A stretch of DNA of 64,000 bases from Comamonas sp. GB3 AK4-5. Its GTDB lineage: Bacteria > Pseudomonadota > Gammaproteobacteria > Burkholderiales > Burkholderiaceae_C. A program made the position numbers and the translations under genes. The notes under the pieces are model-generated. The model did no database searches, was not told where the DNA came from, and saw only the letters and a list, made by a program, of their open reading frames with translations. Shown one piece after another: positions 10,031-17,965 of this stretch; position 1 is the stretch's first letter; every line of letters begins with the position of its first letter. The DNA is taken from contig NZ_CP166730.1 in NCBI RefSeq assembly GCF_041320665.1, positions 4,774,001-4,838,000 on the forward strand, given 5' to 3'.

Positions 10031-10152
10031 GGTCTAGATCGCGTGCAGGGGCAGCGGGCGCCGCCCCTCTCAATGGAAATTGCAGGGCATTGTCCGCTAT
10101 CTGCCCTGCGTCCGGCCGCGCTGGGGCCTTGGCCCCAGTTGCGATGCAGGGC

Positions 10153-12318
10153 TCAGAAGTGGGTCCACTCCTCGGTGTCCGAAGCCGTCGCCGGTACGGC
10201 GGGGATGACGGCGGGGGCACGCGAGGTCACCGAAGACGCTGCTGTGGGCGCGGATGTGGGCGCCGGTGCCAAGGCGGGAGCCTTGCCCGGATGCGGCCCG
10301 TGGGCGGCCGCCTGAATGACTCTGGCCGTGGCCGTGGCCGTGGCGGCTTGCTGGGCCTGGGCCCGGCGCTGGCCGCCTTGCACGCGAAACACCGCAACGG
10401 CTTCCAGCAGGGATTCGGACTGCTGGCGCAGGCTGGCGGCCGCACCGGCCATTTCTTCCACCAGGGCCGCGTTCTTCTGCGTAGCCTGGTCCATATTGGT
10501 CACGGCCTCGCCTACCTGGGCCACGCCGCTGCTTTGCTCGGCGCTGGCATGGCTGATGTTGCTGATCAGCTGGGTCACCTTCTGGATTTCCACCACGGCC
10601 TGCTCCATGGTCTGGCCGGCCTGGGCGGCACGGTTATTGCCCTGGCTGACTTCGGCCACGCTGGTGCTGATGAGCTGCTGGATTTCCTTGGCGGCTTCGG
10701 CGCTGCGCTGGGCCAGGGCCCGCACCTCGCCTGCCACCACGGCAAAGCCGCGGCCATGCTCTCCGGCGCGGGCGGCTTCCACGGCAGCGTTCAGCGCCAG
10801 GATATTGGTCTGGAAGGCGATGCCATCGATAACGCCTGTGATGTCGGCAATCTTGCGGCTGCCAGCATCAATGCCCTGCATGGCCTGCACCACCTGGCGC
10901 ACGGCAAGGCCGCCCTCGGTCACCACCTGCTCGGCGCTGCGCGCCAGCTGGTCGGCCGTGCGGGCGTGGTCGGCGTTGTGGGCTACGGTGCTGCCCAGTT
11001 CCTCCATGGCGGCCGCGGTTTCTTCCAGCGCGCTGGCTTCGCTTTCGGTCCGGCTGGCCAGGTCCATATTGCCCTGGGCAATTTCGGCGCTGGCCATGGC
11101 CACGCTCTCGGCCTGGGCCTGCACGGTGCGCACCACGCTGCTCAGGCCATCCACAGTGTGGTTCATGGCGTCCAGCAACTGACCGATTTCGTCCTGGCGC
11201 ACATGCGGAATCTTCACCGTCAGATCACCTGCGGCAATGGTGCGAGCCAACTGGCTGGCCTCGTTCAGCGGGCGCACGATCATGCGGCGCAGCAGCAGCC
11301 ACCACACGCCGGCCAGCACCAGCACGGCGCCCAGCCCCATGACGGCGAACATGCCGATCAGGCGGCGGGTTTCGGCCACGGCCTCGTCCTTGTAGGCACT
11401 GGCCACGAACACCCAGTTCCAGGGCGCGTACTGGCCAAAAACGGCCAGCTTCTCGCGCGGCACCTGCTCACCGGGGTTGGCCCAGGGGTAGCTGATGACC
11501 CCTTGCTTGCGTTCCACGATTTCGCGGATGAAAGCGCGGCCGTCGCTGTCCTTGGACTCCAGAATGCTCTGCCCCTCCTTCGCCGGGTGGACCACCAGGG
11601 TTCCCGCTTCAGCCGCGTCGCTGCGCAGCACGTAGTAATAGCCGCCGTCACCCACCTGGAGCGCACGAATGGAGGCCTTGAGGTTGGCCAGCAGCTCCGA
11701 GAAGTCCTGGCCCACAAAGGCGATGCCCACGGTGGCGCCGCTGGCGTCCTTGAGCGGGCGGTATTGCGCCATGTACTGGCGGCCGAACAAGGTGGCCAGG
11801 CCCATATAGCTGCGGCCGGCATTGATCTCGGCATAGGCCGGATGCTGGTGGTCCAGCAGCGTGCCGGTGGCCGGCTCGCCCTTGTCGGTCTTCAGCGACG
11901 AGGCCACGCGCAGATAATCCTGGCCCTGTTTGACGAACACCGTGGCCACGGCGCTGGTGGTGCGGGTGAAGCGCTCGATGCGGCTGTTGTCGCCCTGCAG
12001 CGGCTCGCCGTTGAGCCACAGCTCGGCCTGGCGGCCCTCGCCTTGCAATTCCAGCCGACCCGCCAGGCTGGCGCTCAGGCTGTCCGACAGGAATTGCGTG
12101 CGCTGGCGCAGGTCACGGTCATTGGCCTCGACAAAGCGACCCAGCATGGCCACGCCCTGCTCCAGATCGGCCTGCACCTTGTGCTGCACCACCCGTGCAA
12201 CGCTCCATGCAATGCCCAGCAGCAGGGTCGCCAAAATGGCGGCAACCCAGACAAAGTTGGTGATGGCCAGCTTGGTTCCCAGCCCTTGGCGGCGCCAGTA
12301 TCGTTGTCCTATGTGCAT
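10153..12318 (-). CDS. Methyl-accepting chemotaxis protein with Cache sensor
   Basis: 721-residue inner-membrane chemoreceptor. A first membrane helix (about 17-40) is followed by a large periplasmic double-Cache-like sensor with YYYVLRSDAAEAGTLVVHPAKEG. A second helix (about 325-345), a HAMP domain and the signalling hairpin (EIAFQTNILALNAAVEAARAGEHGRGFAVVA-type core, shown by VIDGIAFQTNILALNAAV) follow. A Pro/Ala-rich linker leads to a C-terminal EWTHF, which resembles the NWETF pentapeptide that recruits CheR/CheB. The start at 12318 has an AAGGGCG Shine-Dalgarno. Ligand unknown. Confidence 0.93.
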   Translation of the reverse strand: MHIGQRYWRRQGLGTKLAITNFVWVAAILATLLLGIAWSVARVVQHKVQADLEQGVAMLGRFVEANDRDLRQRTQFLSDSLSASLAGRLELQGEGRQAELWLNGEPLQGDNSRIERFTRTTSAVATVFVKQGQDYLRVASSLKTDKGEPATGTLLDHQHPAYAEINAGRSYMGLATLFGRQYMAQYRPLKDASGATVGIAFVGQDFSELLANLKASIRALQVGDGGYYYVLRSDAAEAGTLVVHPAKEGQSILESKDSDGRAFIREIVERKQGVISYPWANPGEQVPREKLAVFGQYAPWNWVFVASAYKDEAVAETRRLIGMFAVMGLGAVLVLAGVWWLLLRRMIVRPLNEASQLARTIAAGDLTVKIPHVRQDEIGQLLDAMNHTVDGLSSVVRTVQAQAESVAMASAEIAQGNMDLASRTESEASALEETAAAMEELGSTVAHNADHARTADQLARSAEQVVTEGGLAVRQVVQAMQGIDAGSRKIADITGVIDGIAFQTNILALNAAVEAARAGEHGRGFAVVAGEVRALAQRSAEAAKEIQQLISTSVAEVSQGNNRAAQAGQTMEQAVVEIQKVTQLISNISHASAEQSSGVAQVGEAVTNMDQATQKNAALVEEMAGAAASLRQQSESLLEAVAVFRVQGGQRRAQAQQAATATATARVIQAAAHGPHPGKAPALAPAPTSAPTAASSVTSRAPAVIPAVPATASDTEEWTHF

Positions 12319-12512
12319 ATCGCCCTTTGCTTGTGTAGTGAAAGCGATATGTCCCCGCCGGCCCCTCGCCGACGTACCAGGTCTGCGCTGCCGGGGTGTC
12401 ATCCCCCGGTCTGGCGCAACATTCGCTCCCTCATTTCAAGGCTAGCGTCCAGGGCCACGTTGCACTTGACCCACATCAATATGCAACAAAACATTACAAA
12501 GCCTCTCGCTCA

Positions 12513-12541
12513 GGCAAAAAAATGCCTGCAGGGCAGCAGGC
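12513..12541 (-). terminator. Terminator of the glutathione transferase gene
   Basis: On the minus strand GCCTGC-TGCCCT-GCAGGC is followed by ATTTTTTT, 25 bp past the stop codon. Confidence 0.85.
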
Positions 12542-12565
12542 AGGGTGTGAGGTGAAAGACCGGGC

Positions 12566-13267
12566 CTAGTTGGGCGGGATCTGCAGGCCGCGCTGCACGG
12601 CCGGGCGCTTTTCCCAGGCTGCCAGCACCCGCAGCACATTGGGGTACTTGCCCAGGCCCACCAGCTCGCCGGCGTCGTAATGCTCGATCAGGCAGCGCAC
12701 CCAGGGCAGCACGGCCATGTCGGCAATGGTGTAGCTGTCGCCCATGATCCAGGACTGGCCCTTGAGCTGCTGCTCCAGCACCTTCAGGAGTCGCTGGGCT
12801 TCGCTCACATAGCGCTGCAGCGGGCGCTTGTCCTCGTAGTCCTTGCCGCCATAGCGGTAGAAGAAGCCAATCTGCCCGAACATGGGCCCTATGCCCCCCA
12901 TCTGGAACATCAGCCACTGCAGCGTCTGATAACGCGCCACGGCATCCATGGGCAGGAACTGGCCCGATTTCTCGGCCAGGTAGACCAAAATGGCGCCGCT
13001 TTCGGCCAGCACCAGGGGGTGGCCACCGGGACCGCGCGGGTCCAGGATGGCCGGGATCTTGTTGTTCGGATTGACGCTCAGAAACTCCGGCGTGAACTGG
13101 TCGCCGGTCTGGATGTCCACCCGGTGGGCTTCGTAGGGAATGCCGGTTTCCTCCAGCATCACGGAGACCTTGACCCCGTTGGGGGTAGGCAGGGAGTACA
13201 GCTGCAACCAGTCCGGAAACTGGGCGGGCCACTTACGGGTGACGGGGAATTTGCTCAGATCAGTCAT
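12566..13267 (-). CDS. Glutathione S-transferase, Ure2p/YghU-like (nu class)
   Basis: 233 residues. The thioredoxin-like N-terminal domain contains LYSLPTPNGVKVSVMLEE, the TPNG motif typical of Ure2p-like/nu-class enzymes that use disulfide-bond reductase chemistry. NKIPAILDP (cis-Pro) and AESGAILVYLAEK (glutathione-binding Glu-Ser) follow. The alpha-helical C-terminal domain has the GDSYTIADMAVLPW N-capping box. The start at 13267 is preferred over 13288 because it begins the conserved MTDLSKFPVT. It stands alone with its own terminator. Confidence 0.92.
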   Translation of the reverse strand: MTDLSKFPVTRKWPAQFPDWLQLYSLPTPNGVKVSVMLEETGIPYEAHRVDIQTGDQFTPEFLSVNPNNKIPAILDPRGPGGHPLVLAESGAILVYLAEKSGQFLPMDAVARYQTLQWLMFQMGGIGPMFGQIGFFYRYGGKDYEDKRPLQRYVSEAQRLLKVLEQQLKGQSWIMGDSYTIADMAVLPWVRCLIEHYDAGELVGLGKYPNVLRVLAAWEKRPAVQRGLQIPPN

Positions 13268-13420
13268 GCAGGTGCCTTGGAAACGCAACAGCCACTGGCG
13301 CCAACGCCAGCTTGACTGTCATGGTAGCGGGCTTGCGCGACAGACTGTTACCACCCCGGCCCAGACCCCGTGAATGCCTGCTGAAATGTCGCGCGCAGCC
13401 CACGCCGCAGCCAATTTTGG

Positions 13421-13981
13421 TTACGTTTTTTTACGATCTAATGCCACCGTCAGTCCCTGGGGCGTGACGGTGATGGCCCCGGGCTGCAAGCCCATGGTGT
13501 CGGCCAGAGCCATGTCTTTTTCCTCCAGCTGGTAGAGCACCAGGCTCTCCAGCATCTGCTCGCCCAGACGCGGGCCATAGGTGGTCAGCATGGCGCTCAG
13601 CGCCTCGGGCGCATCGTCCACCTGCAGCGTGTTCACCTCCACGCGGTGGGCGCGCACCGTGCGGTCACTGGCCTCGTAGCGCAGGCCGAAATTCACATCC
13701 AGCCGGCCCTGAAAATGCTGCTTGAGCACCGGCCCCGACAGCAGCACCGGCAGCAGCGCACGGATCAGGTTGCGCTCCGGCAGCATGCTCAGCGTCGGCG
13801 CGGCCAGCTCCAGTTGCAGCAGGCCGGCCACGGGATAGGCCTTGGGAAATTTGCTGGCCAGCTTGGCCTGCAACTGCTGGGTGCTCATGCTGAGCTGACG
13901 CGGCAAGGCGCGGCCCGAGCAGGCGGTGGTCAAAAGAGGGGCTGCACAGGCGGCACTGAGCAAAAAACGGCGGCGTTGCAT
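13421..13981 (-). CDS. DUF1439 lipoprotein (YceB-like)
   Basis: 186 residues with twin-arginine-like MQRRRF, a hydrophobic stretch and the lipobox LTTAC, so it is likely a lipid-anchored periplasmic protein. The body follows the DUF1439 pattern: STQQLQAKLASKFPKAYPV, then beta strands with LRYEASDRTVRAHRVEVNTLQVD. YceB-type proteins have a TULIP-like lipid-binding fold in other species, but the role is unknown. Divergent from the penicillin-binding protein gene. Confidence 0.85.
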   Translation of the reverse strand: MQRRRFLLSAACAAPLLTTACSGRALPRQLSMSTQQLQAKLASKFPKAYPVAGLLQLELAAPTLSMLPERNLIRALLPVLLSGPVLKQHFQGRLDVNFGLRYEASDRTVRAHRVEVNTLQVDDAPEALSAMLTTYGPRLGEQMLESLVLYQLEEKDMALADTMGLQPGAITVTPQGLTVALDRKKT

Positions 13982-14228
13982 GGCGCGGCGATCCGGAAAA
14001 ACATGACGAAGCCCGTTGGAGCCGGGCAGCAGCCCGTGGTTCCCTGCCCTTGGTCACCAGGGCGCTCCATCCTGCGACCGTCCCGGCCCACCGTCAAGCC
14101 AGGCACCGCGATTTTCCACACCGGCAACGCTTTCTGCCCGGCTGCGGCACACTGGCCGGCGTCAACGCCGCAGCGCCAACTGGCGTTGGAAACCCTGTGC
14201 CACGCAAGCGGCCCCACGCAGCTTCTAT

Positions 14229-16817
14229 ATGGCCCTGGCCTCGACCACGGCTTTTTTGCAGACCATGCACCTGCCTTCTTCCCTCACTGCTGCCCTGGTG
14301 CAGCTGCAGTCCCGACTGCGCACCGGCTGGCAAGCGCTGCGCCAGTTTCTCGCCACCCGCACCCGCCGCCAATGGTGGCTGGCTGCGGCCTGCATTCCAG
14401 CCGCCCTGGTGCTGCTGCTGGGCCTGCTGGTGCTGCTCACCCCCAGCCTTACCGATATCCGCAAGGCCAAGCAGGACAGCCCGGCCCAGATTCTCTCGGC
14501 CGATGGCAAGGAACTGGCCCTGTTCACCCGCAGCAACCGCCGCTGGATAGCGCTAGACCAGGTCTCGCCCCATGTCATCAAGGCGCTGATCGCCACCGAA
14601 GACCACCGTTTCTACGAGCACCATGGCCTGGACTGGTTCCGCACGGCGGCCTCGGTGGTGCACACGCTGTCGGGCAGCCCGCAAGGCGGCTCCACGCTGA
14701 CCCAGCAGCTGGCACGCAATCTCTATCCCGAAAAAGTGGGGCGTGATGCCTCGCTGACGCGCAAGCTCAAGGAAGCCGTCACCGCCTACAAGATCGAGGC
14801 GCTCTACACCAAGGACGAGATCCTGGAGACCTATCTGAACACGGTCCCGTTTCTGTACAACGCCTTTGGCATCGAGATGGCGGCGCGCACCTATTTCGAC
14901 AAACGTGCCGACCAGCTCAATGTGCTGGAAGCCGCCACCCTGGTGGGCATGCTCAAGGGCAATAGCTACTACAACCCGGTGCGCAACCCCGAGCGCGCCC
15001 TGCAGCGGCGCAACACGGTGCTGAGCCAGATGGTCAAGCACGAGGTGCTGGCACAGGCCGAATTCGACAAGCTCAAGACCCGACCGCTGCGCCTGGACTT
15101 CGAGCGCCAGGAAGAGGCCGAAGGCCCGGCCCCGCATTTTGTGCGTGCCCTGCGCCCCTGGCTGGTGGACTGGGCCGACCGCCATGGCTACGACATCCAC
15201 AGCGACGGCCTGGTCGTGCACACCACGGTGGATGCGCGCATGCAGGCCTGGGCCAACCAGGCCGTGGCGCGCCAGGGCCGTACGCTGCAAGGCGTGGCCC
15301 AGCGCAACTGGTCGCAGGCCAATGCCTTCAGCCCACAGCAACCCCTGGTACAGGCCCTGGTCAAGGAAAGCGCGGCCTACCGCAATGCCGTAGCTGGCGG
15401 CGAGCCGCCTGAGGCCGCCCTCAAACGCCTGCTGGCGGATCGCAAATTCATGGCCGATCTGCGCGAGGAGAAGACCCGGGTGCAAGCCGGCTTTCTGGCC
15501 GTGGACCCACAGACCGGCCATATCCTGGCCTGGGTGGGTAGCCGCGACTACCAGCAAGACCCCTTCGACCATGTGCAGCAGGCCCGGCGCCAGCCCGGCT
15601 CTACCTTCAAGCCCTTTGTCTATGGCGCGGCCCTGCTGAACGGCCGCCAGCCCGGCGACCAGCTGGAAGACAAGGCCGTAGAGATTGCCCTGCCCGGTGG
15701 TGAAGTCTGGCGCCCCTCGGATGCCGGCCCGCCCAGCAACCAGTCCATGAGCTTGGCCGACGGCCTGGCCTACTCCAAGAACACCATCACCGCCCAGGTG
15801 ATGCAGCAGGTAGGCCCCACCAAGGTGGTACGCCTGGCCCAGGCCCTGGGCGTGCGCAGCAGCCCGTTGGACCCCGTGCCTGCCCTGGCCCTGGGCAGCA
15901 GCCCGGTCACGCTGCAGGAGATGGTCACCGCCTATGCCAGCCTGGCACGCGGCGGTCAGTACCTGCCGCCGGTAATGGTCACCCGCATCACCAACCGCGA
16001 CGGCGAGGTGTTGGCCGACTTTGCCCCACCCAAGGCAGAAGCCGCCATGGACACCCCGGCCGCACTGACCCTGGTGGACATGTTGCGCGGCGTGATCGAC
16101 AAGGGCACGGGCCGCGCCATACGCAGTACCTACGGCATACGCGCTGATGTGGCGGGCAAGACCGGCACCACCCAGGGCAATGCCGACGGCTGGTTCATCT
16201 TGATGCACCCCCAGCTGGTGGTGGGCGCCTGGGCCGGCTTCAACGACGGCCGCATCACCCTGCGCAGTGACTACTGGGGCCAGGGCGCGCGCAGCGCCCT
16301 GCCCATGGTGGGCGACTTCACCAGCCGCGTGCTGGGCGCACGCCGCATTGATGTAAAGGCCCGCTTTGCCGAGGCTGACACCCGCAGTTGGTGGAGCGAT
16401 CTGGTGGATGGCCTGGGCGAGAAGCTCCACAGCTGGTGGGGAGAGCTCATGCAGCCCAACAACCCGCCCGCCAAGCCGGCACCAGCCCCGCAGCCCCGCC
16501 AGCCCGGCCCTGCCCCGCAAGCGCCGCAGAGCACCGACACGCCGGATACGCCCCCCATGCCGGGCGCCGGCGACTTCCCGGGCTTTGGCTCATGCCCGCA
16601 GCCAGCCCCGCAGGGCAATGAAGGCCCGGTGGAGGAGCGCACGCCCACGCTGCAGGAGCAAGGCCTGCCAGCGCCGGCACCTCAACCCGCCCCGGTACAA
16701 CCGCCTCCGGCGGGTGAGGATGGGGCTTACAACCCCTACCAGTTGCCGCCCCTGCCCGGCCAACAACCGCGCCAGCAGGACCGTGAGGCCTACCCCATGC
16801 CGGCGTATGGGGGATGA
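14229..16817 (+). CDS. Class A penicillin-binding protein (PBP1-type glycosyltransferase/transpeptidase)
   Basis: 862-residue bifunctional peptidoglycan synthase in the inner membrane. After a basic tail and one membrane helix comes the GT51 domain with catalytic Glu124 in ATEDHRFYEHHGLDW and GGSTLTQQLARN. The transpeptidase domain has the SxxK serine Ser458 (GSTFKP), SKN (YSKNTITAQ) and Lys644 (KTGTT). The last 125 residues or so are a Pro/Gln-rich tail, probably disordered. The start is uncertain: 14229 and 14265 are both possible and neither has a good Shine-Dalgarno. A terminator follows at 16958-16988. Confidence 0.93.
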   Translation: MALASTTAFLQTMHLPSSLTAALVQLQSRLRTGWQALRQFLATRTRRQWWLAAACIPAALVLLLGLLVLLTPSLTDIRKAKQDSPAQILSADGKELALFTRSNRRWIALDQVSPHVIKALIATEDHRFYEHHGLDWFRTAASVVHTLSGSPQGGSTLTQQLARNLYPEKVGRDASLTRKLKEAVTAYKIEALYTKDEILETYLNTVPFLYNAFGIEMAARTYFDKRADQLNVLEAATLVGMLKGNSYYNPVRNPERALQRRNTVLSQMVKHEVLAQAEFDKLKTRPLRLDFERQEEAEGPAPHFVRALRPWLVDWADRHGYDIHSDGLVVHTTVDARMQAWANQAVARQGRTLQGVAQRNWSQANAFSPQQPLVQALVKESAAYRNAVAGGEPPEAALKRLLADRKFMADLREEKTRVQAGFLAVDPQTGHILAWVGSRDYQQDPFDHVQQARRQPGSTFKPFVYGAALLNGRQPGDQLEDKAVEIALPGGEVWRPSDAGPPSNQSMSLADGLAYSKNTITAQVMQQVGPTKVVRLAQALGVRSSPLDPVPALALGSSPVTLQEMVTAYASLARGGQYLPPVMVTRITNRDGEVLADFAPPKAEAAMDTPAALTLVDMLRGVIDKGTGRAIRSTYGIRADVAGKTGTTQGNADGWFILMHPQLVVGAWAGFNDGRITLRSDYWGQGARSALPMVGDFTSRVLGARRIDVKARFAEADTRSWWSDLVDGLGEKLHSWWGELMQPNNPPAKPAPAPQPRQPGPAPQAPQSTDTPDTPPMPGAGDFPGFGSCPQPAPQGNEGPVEERTPTLQEQGLPAPAPQPAPVQPPPAGEDGAYNPYQLPPLPGQQPRQQDREAYPMPAYGG

Positions 16818-16863
16818 CCCCCTGAGGCGCTTACGCCGCAGCCCCGACTTGGGCCACGTCAGT
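16816..16863. repeat. Partial copy of the stop-codon-associated dispersed repeat
   Basis: ACCCCCTGAGGCGCTTACGCCGCAGCCCC follows the stop of the penicillin-binding protein gene. It matches the first third of longer copies at 21502, 23185, 29772, 38660 and 61569, so it looks like a truncated copy. Confidence 0.5.
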
Positions 16864-16957
16864 TGCACAGACTGTGGATGAAGTGAACCGATAGAGGTGT
16901 GCAAGGCACTTTTCAGCTCAAGCTGAAAGATCCATTGCCATATCACCCGCTAACGTA

Positions 16958-16988
16958 GAAAGAGAGCGCATGAGGCGCTCTCTTTTTT
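16958..16988. terminator. Terminator after the penicillin-binding protein gene
   Basis: AGAGAGCGC (16961-16969), loop ATGAG, GCGCTCTCT (16975-16983), then TTTTTT. The preceding A residues make it usable from the opposite strand for the phosphatase gene ending at 17045. Confidence 0.9.
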
Positions 16989-17044
16989 GGGAAATCAAGG
17001 CGCTGCTGCGCCGAGCTGAAAAATTCTTTTCAAGAGCGCAGGCA

Positions 17045-17818
17045 TCAGCCTTCCAGGTACATGCGGGCCAGTTTTTCGCGAGCTGCGGCATCCATGCCCA
17101 AGGCTTCGGTCAGGTAGCGGTCCATGGTGCCGTAGCGCTCTTCCGCCAGTGCGAAAGCGCTGTCCAGAAAGGGCATTTGCACGCGCCACAGCACGTCCAG
17201 AATCTCTTGCGGCACCGTCTGTGCGGCCCTGGAAGCCAGCTCGACCGGGCGGCGGTAGAGCTGGTTGGTCAGCAGATAGTCTTGCTCCACCACTTCACGC
17301 GACACGCCCAGCGCCAGCAGGATCAAGGCCGCAGCCCAGCCTGTGCGGTCCTTGCCGGCTGTGCAGTGAAAGACCAGGGGCTGGTCGCTGTCCAGCAGCA
17401 TGCGAAACAGGCTGACAAAGCGCCCGGCGTTGTCGATGACAAAGCTGCGGTAGGTGTCCTGCATCAGGACCACGGTTTCCTCTGCCGTCAGGCGATGGCC
17501 TTGCTGCACCAGGGCCAGGGCACGTTGCACCACGGTGGGTTCGATGGACAGCACATGCTGGTCCAGACCGGGCCACTGGTAGCCATGGGCGGCGCGCTCG
17601 TCCACGCCGCGAAAATCCACGGCCCGCACCACACCCAGCGTTTGCAGTGCCTGCAGGTCCTGTGCGCTCAGATCGGCCAGATGGTCGGAGCGGTACAGCT
17701 GGCGCCAGCGCAGCGTGCGGCCGTCGGCCCCGGCGTAGCCGCCCAGATCACGGAAGTTGGTCGTGCCCTGCAGCGCAATGCTGCGTGGCAAGGAGGCGGG
17801 GGCAATGGCCAGGTCCAT
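17045..17818 (-). CDS. Tyrosine-protein phosphatase (IphP/PTP-like)
   Basis: 257 residues of the dual-specificity/IphP-type phosphatase family. The P-loop is HCTAGKDRTG, giving the CX5R catalytic Cys and Arg. The N-terminal NFRDLGGY is a hallmark of the family. The C-terminal YLLTNQLYRR and YGTMDRYLTEALG segments also fit. Likely cytoplasmic, with phosphoprotein or phosphoinositide substrates; not predictable. The ATG at 17818 has a GGAG and gives a normal length. It is downstream of topB on the same strand, 147 bp away. Confidence 0.9.
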   Translation of the reverse strand: MDLAIAPASLPRSIALQGTTNFRDLGGYAGADGRTLRWRQLYRSDHLADLSAQDLQALQTLGVVRAVDFRGVDERAAHGYQWPGLDQHVLSIEPTVVQRALALVQQGHRLTAEETVVLMQDTYRSFVIDNAGRFVSLFRMLLDSDQPLVFHCTAGKDRTGWAAALILLALGVSREVVEQDYLLTNQLYRRPVELASRAAQTVPQEILDVLWRVQMPFLDSAFALAEERYGTMDRYLTEALGMDAAAREKLARMYLEG

Positions 17819-17965
17819 GGAGACTCCAGTACAGGGGGAAGAGAAGCTACCCATGGTGCCTGCGCTGTGTGACCAACGCATGCACCCGGGCGACAGGCCT
17901 GGGGACAGGCAAGGAACAGACCCAGCACCGGCAGGCCGGCCAGCAGCCGGCTCTGCCAGAGTCTG

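Noticed and set aside
10090..12555. Very long plus-strand open frame (821 codons) opposite the chemoreceptor
   Set aside because: It is an antisense shadow of a GC-rich gene, rich in His, Gly, Gln and Leu with no recognisable domain.
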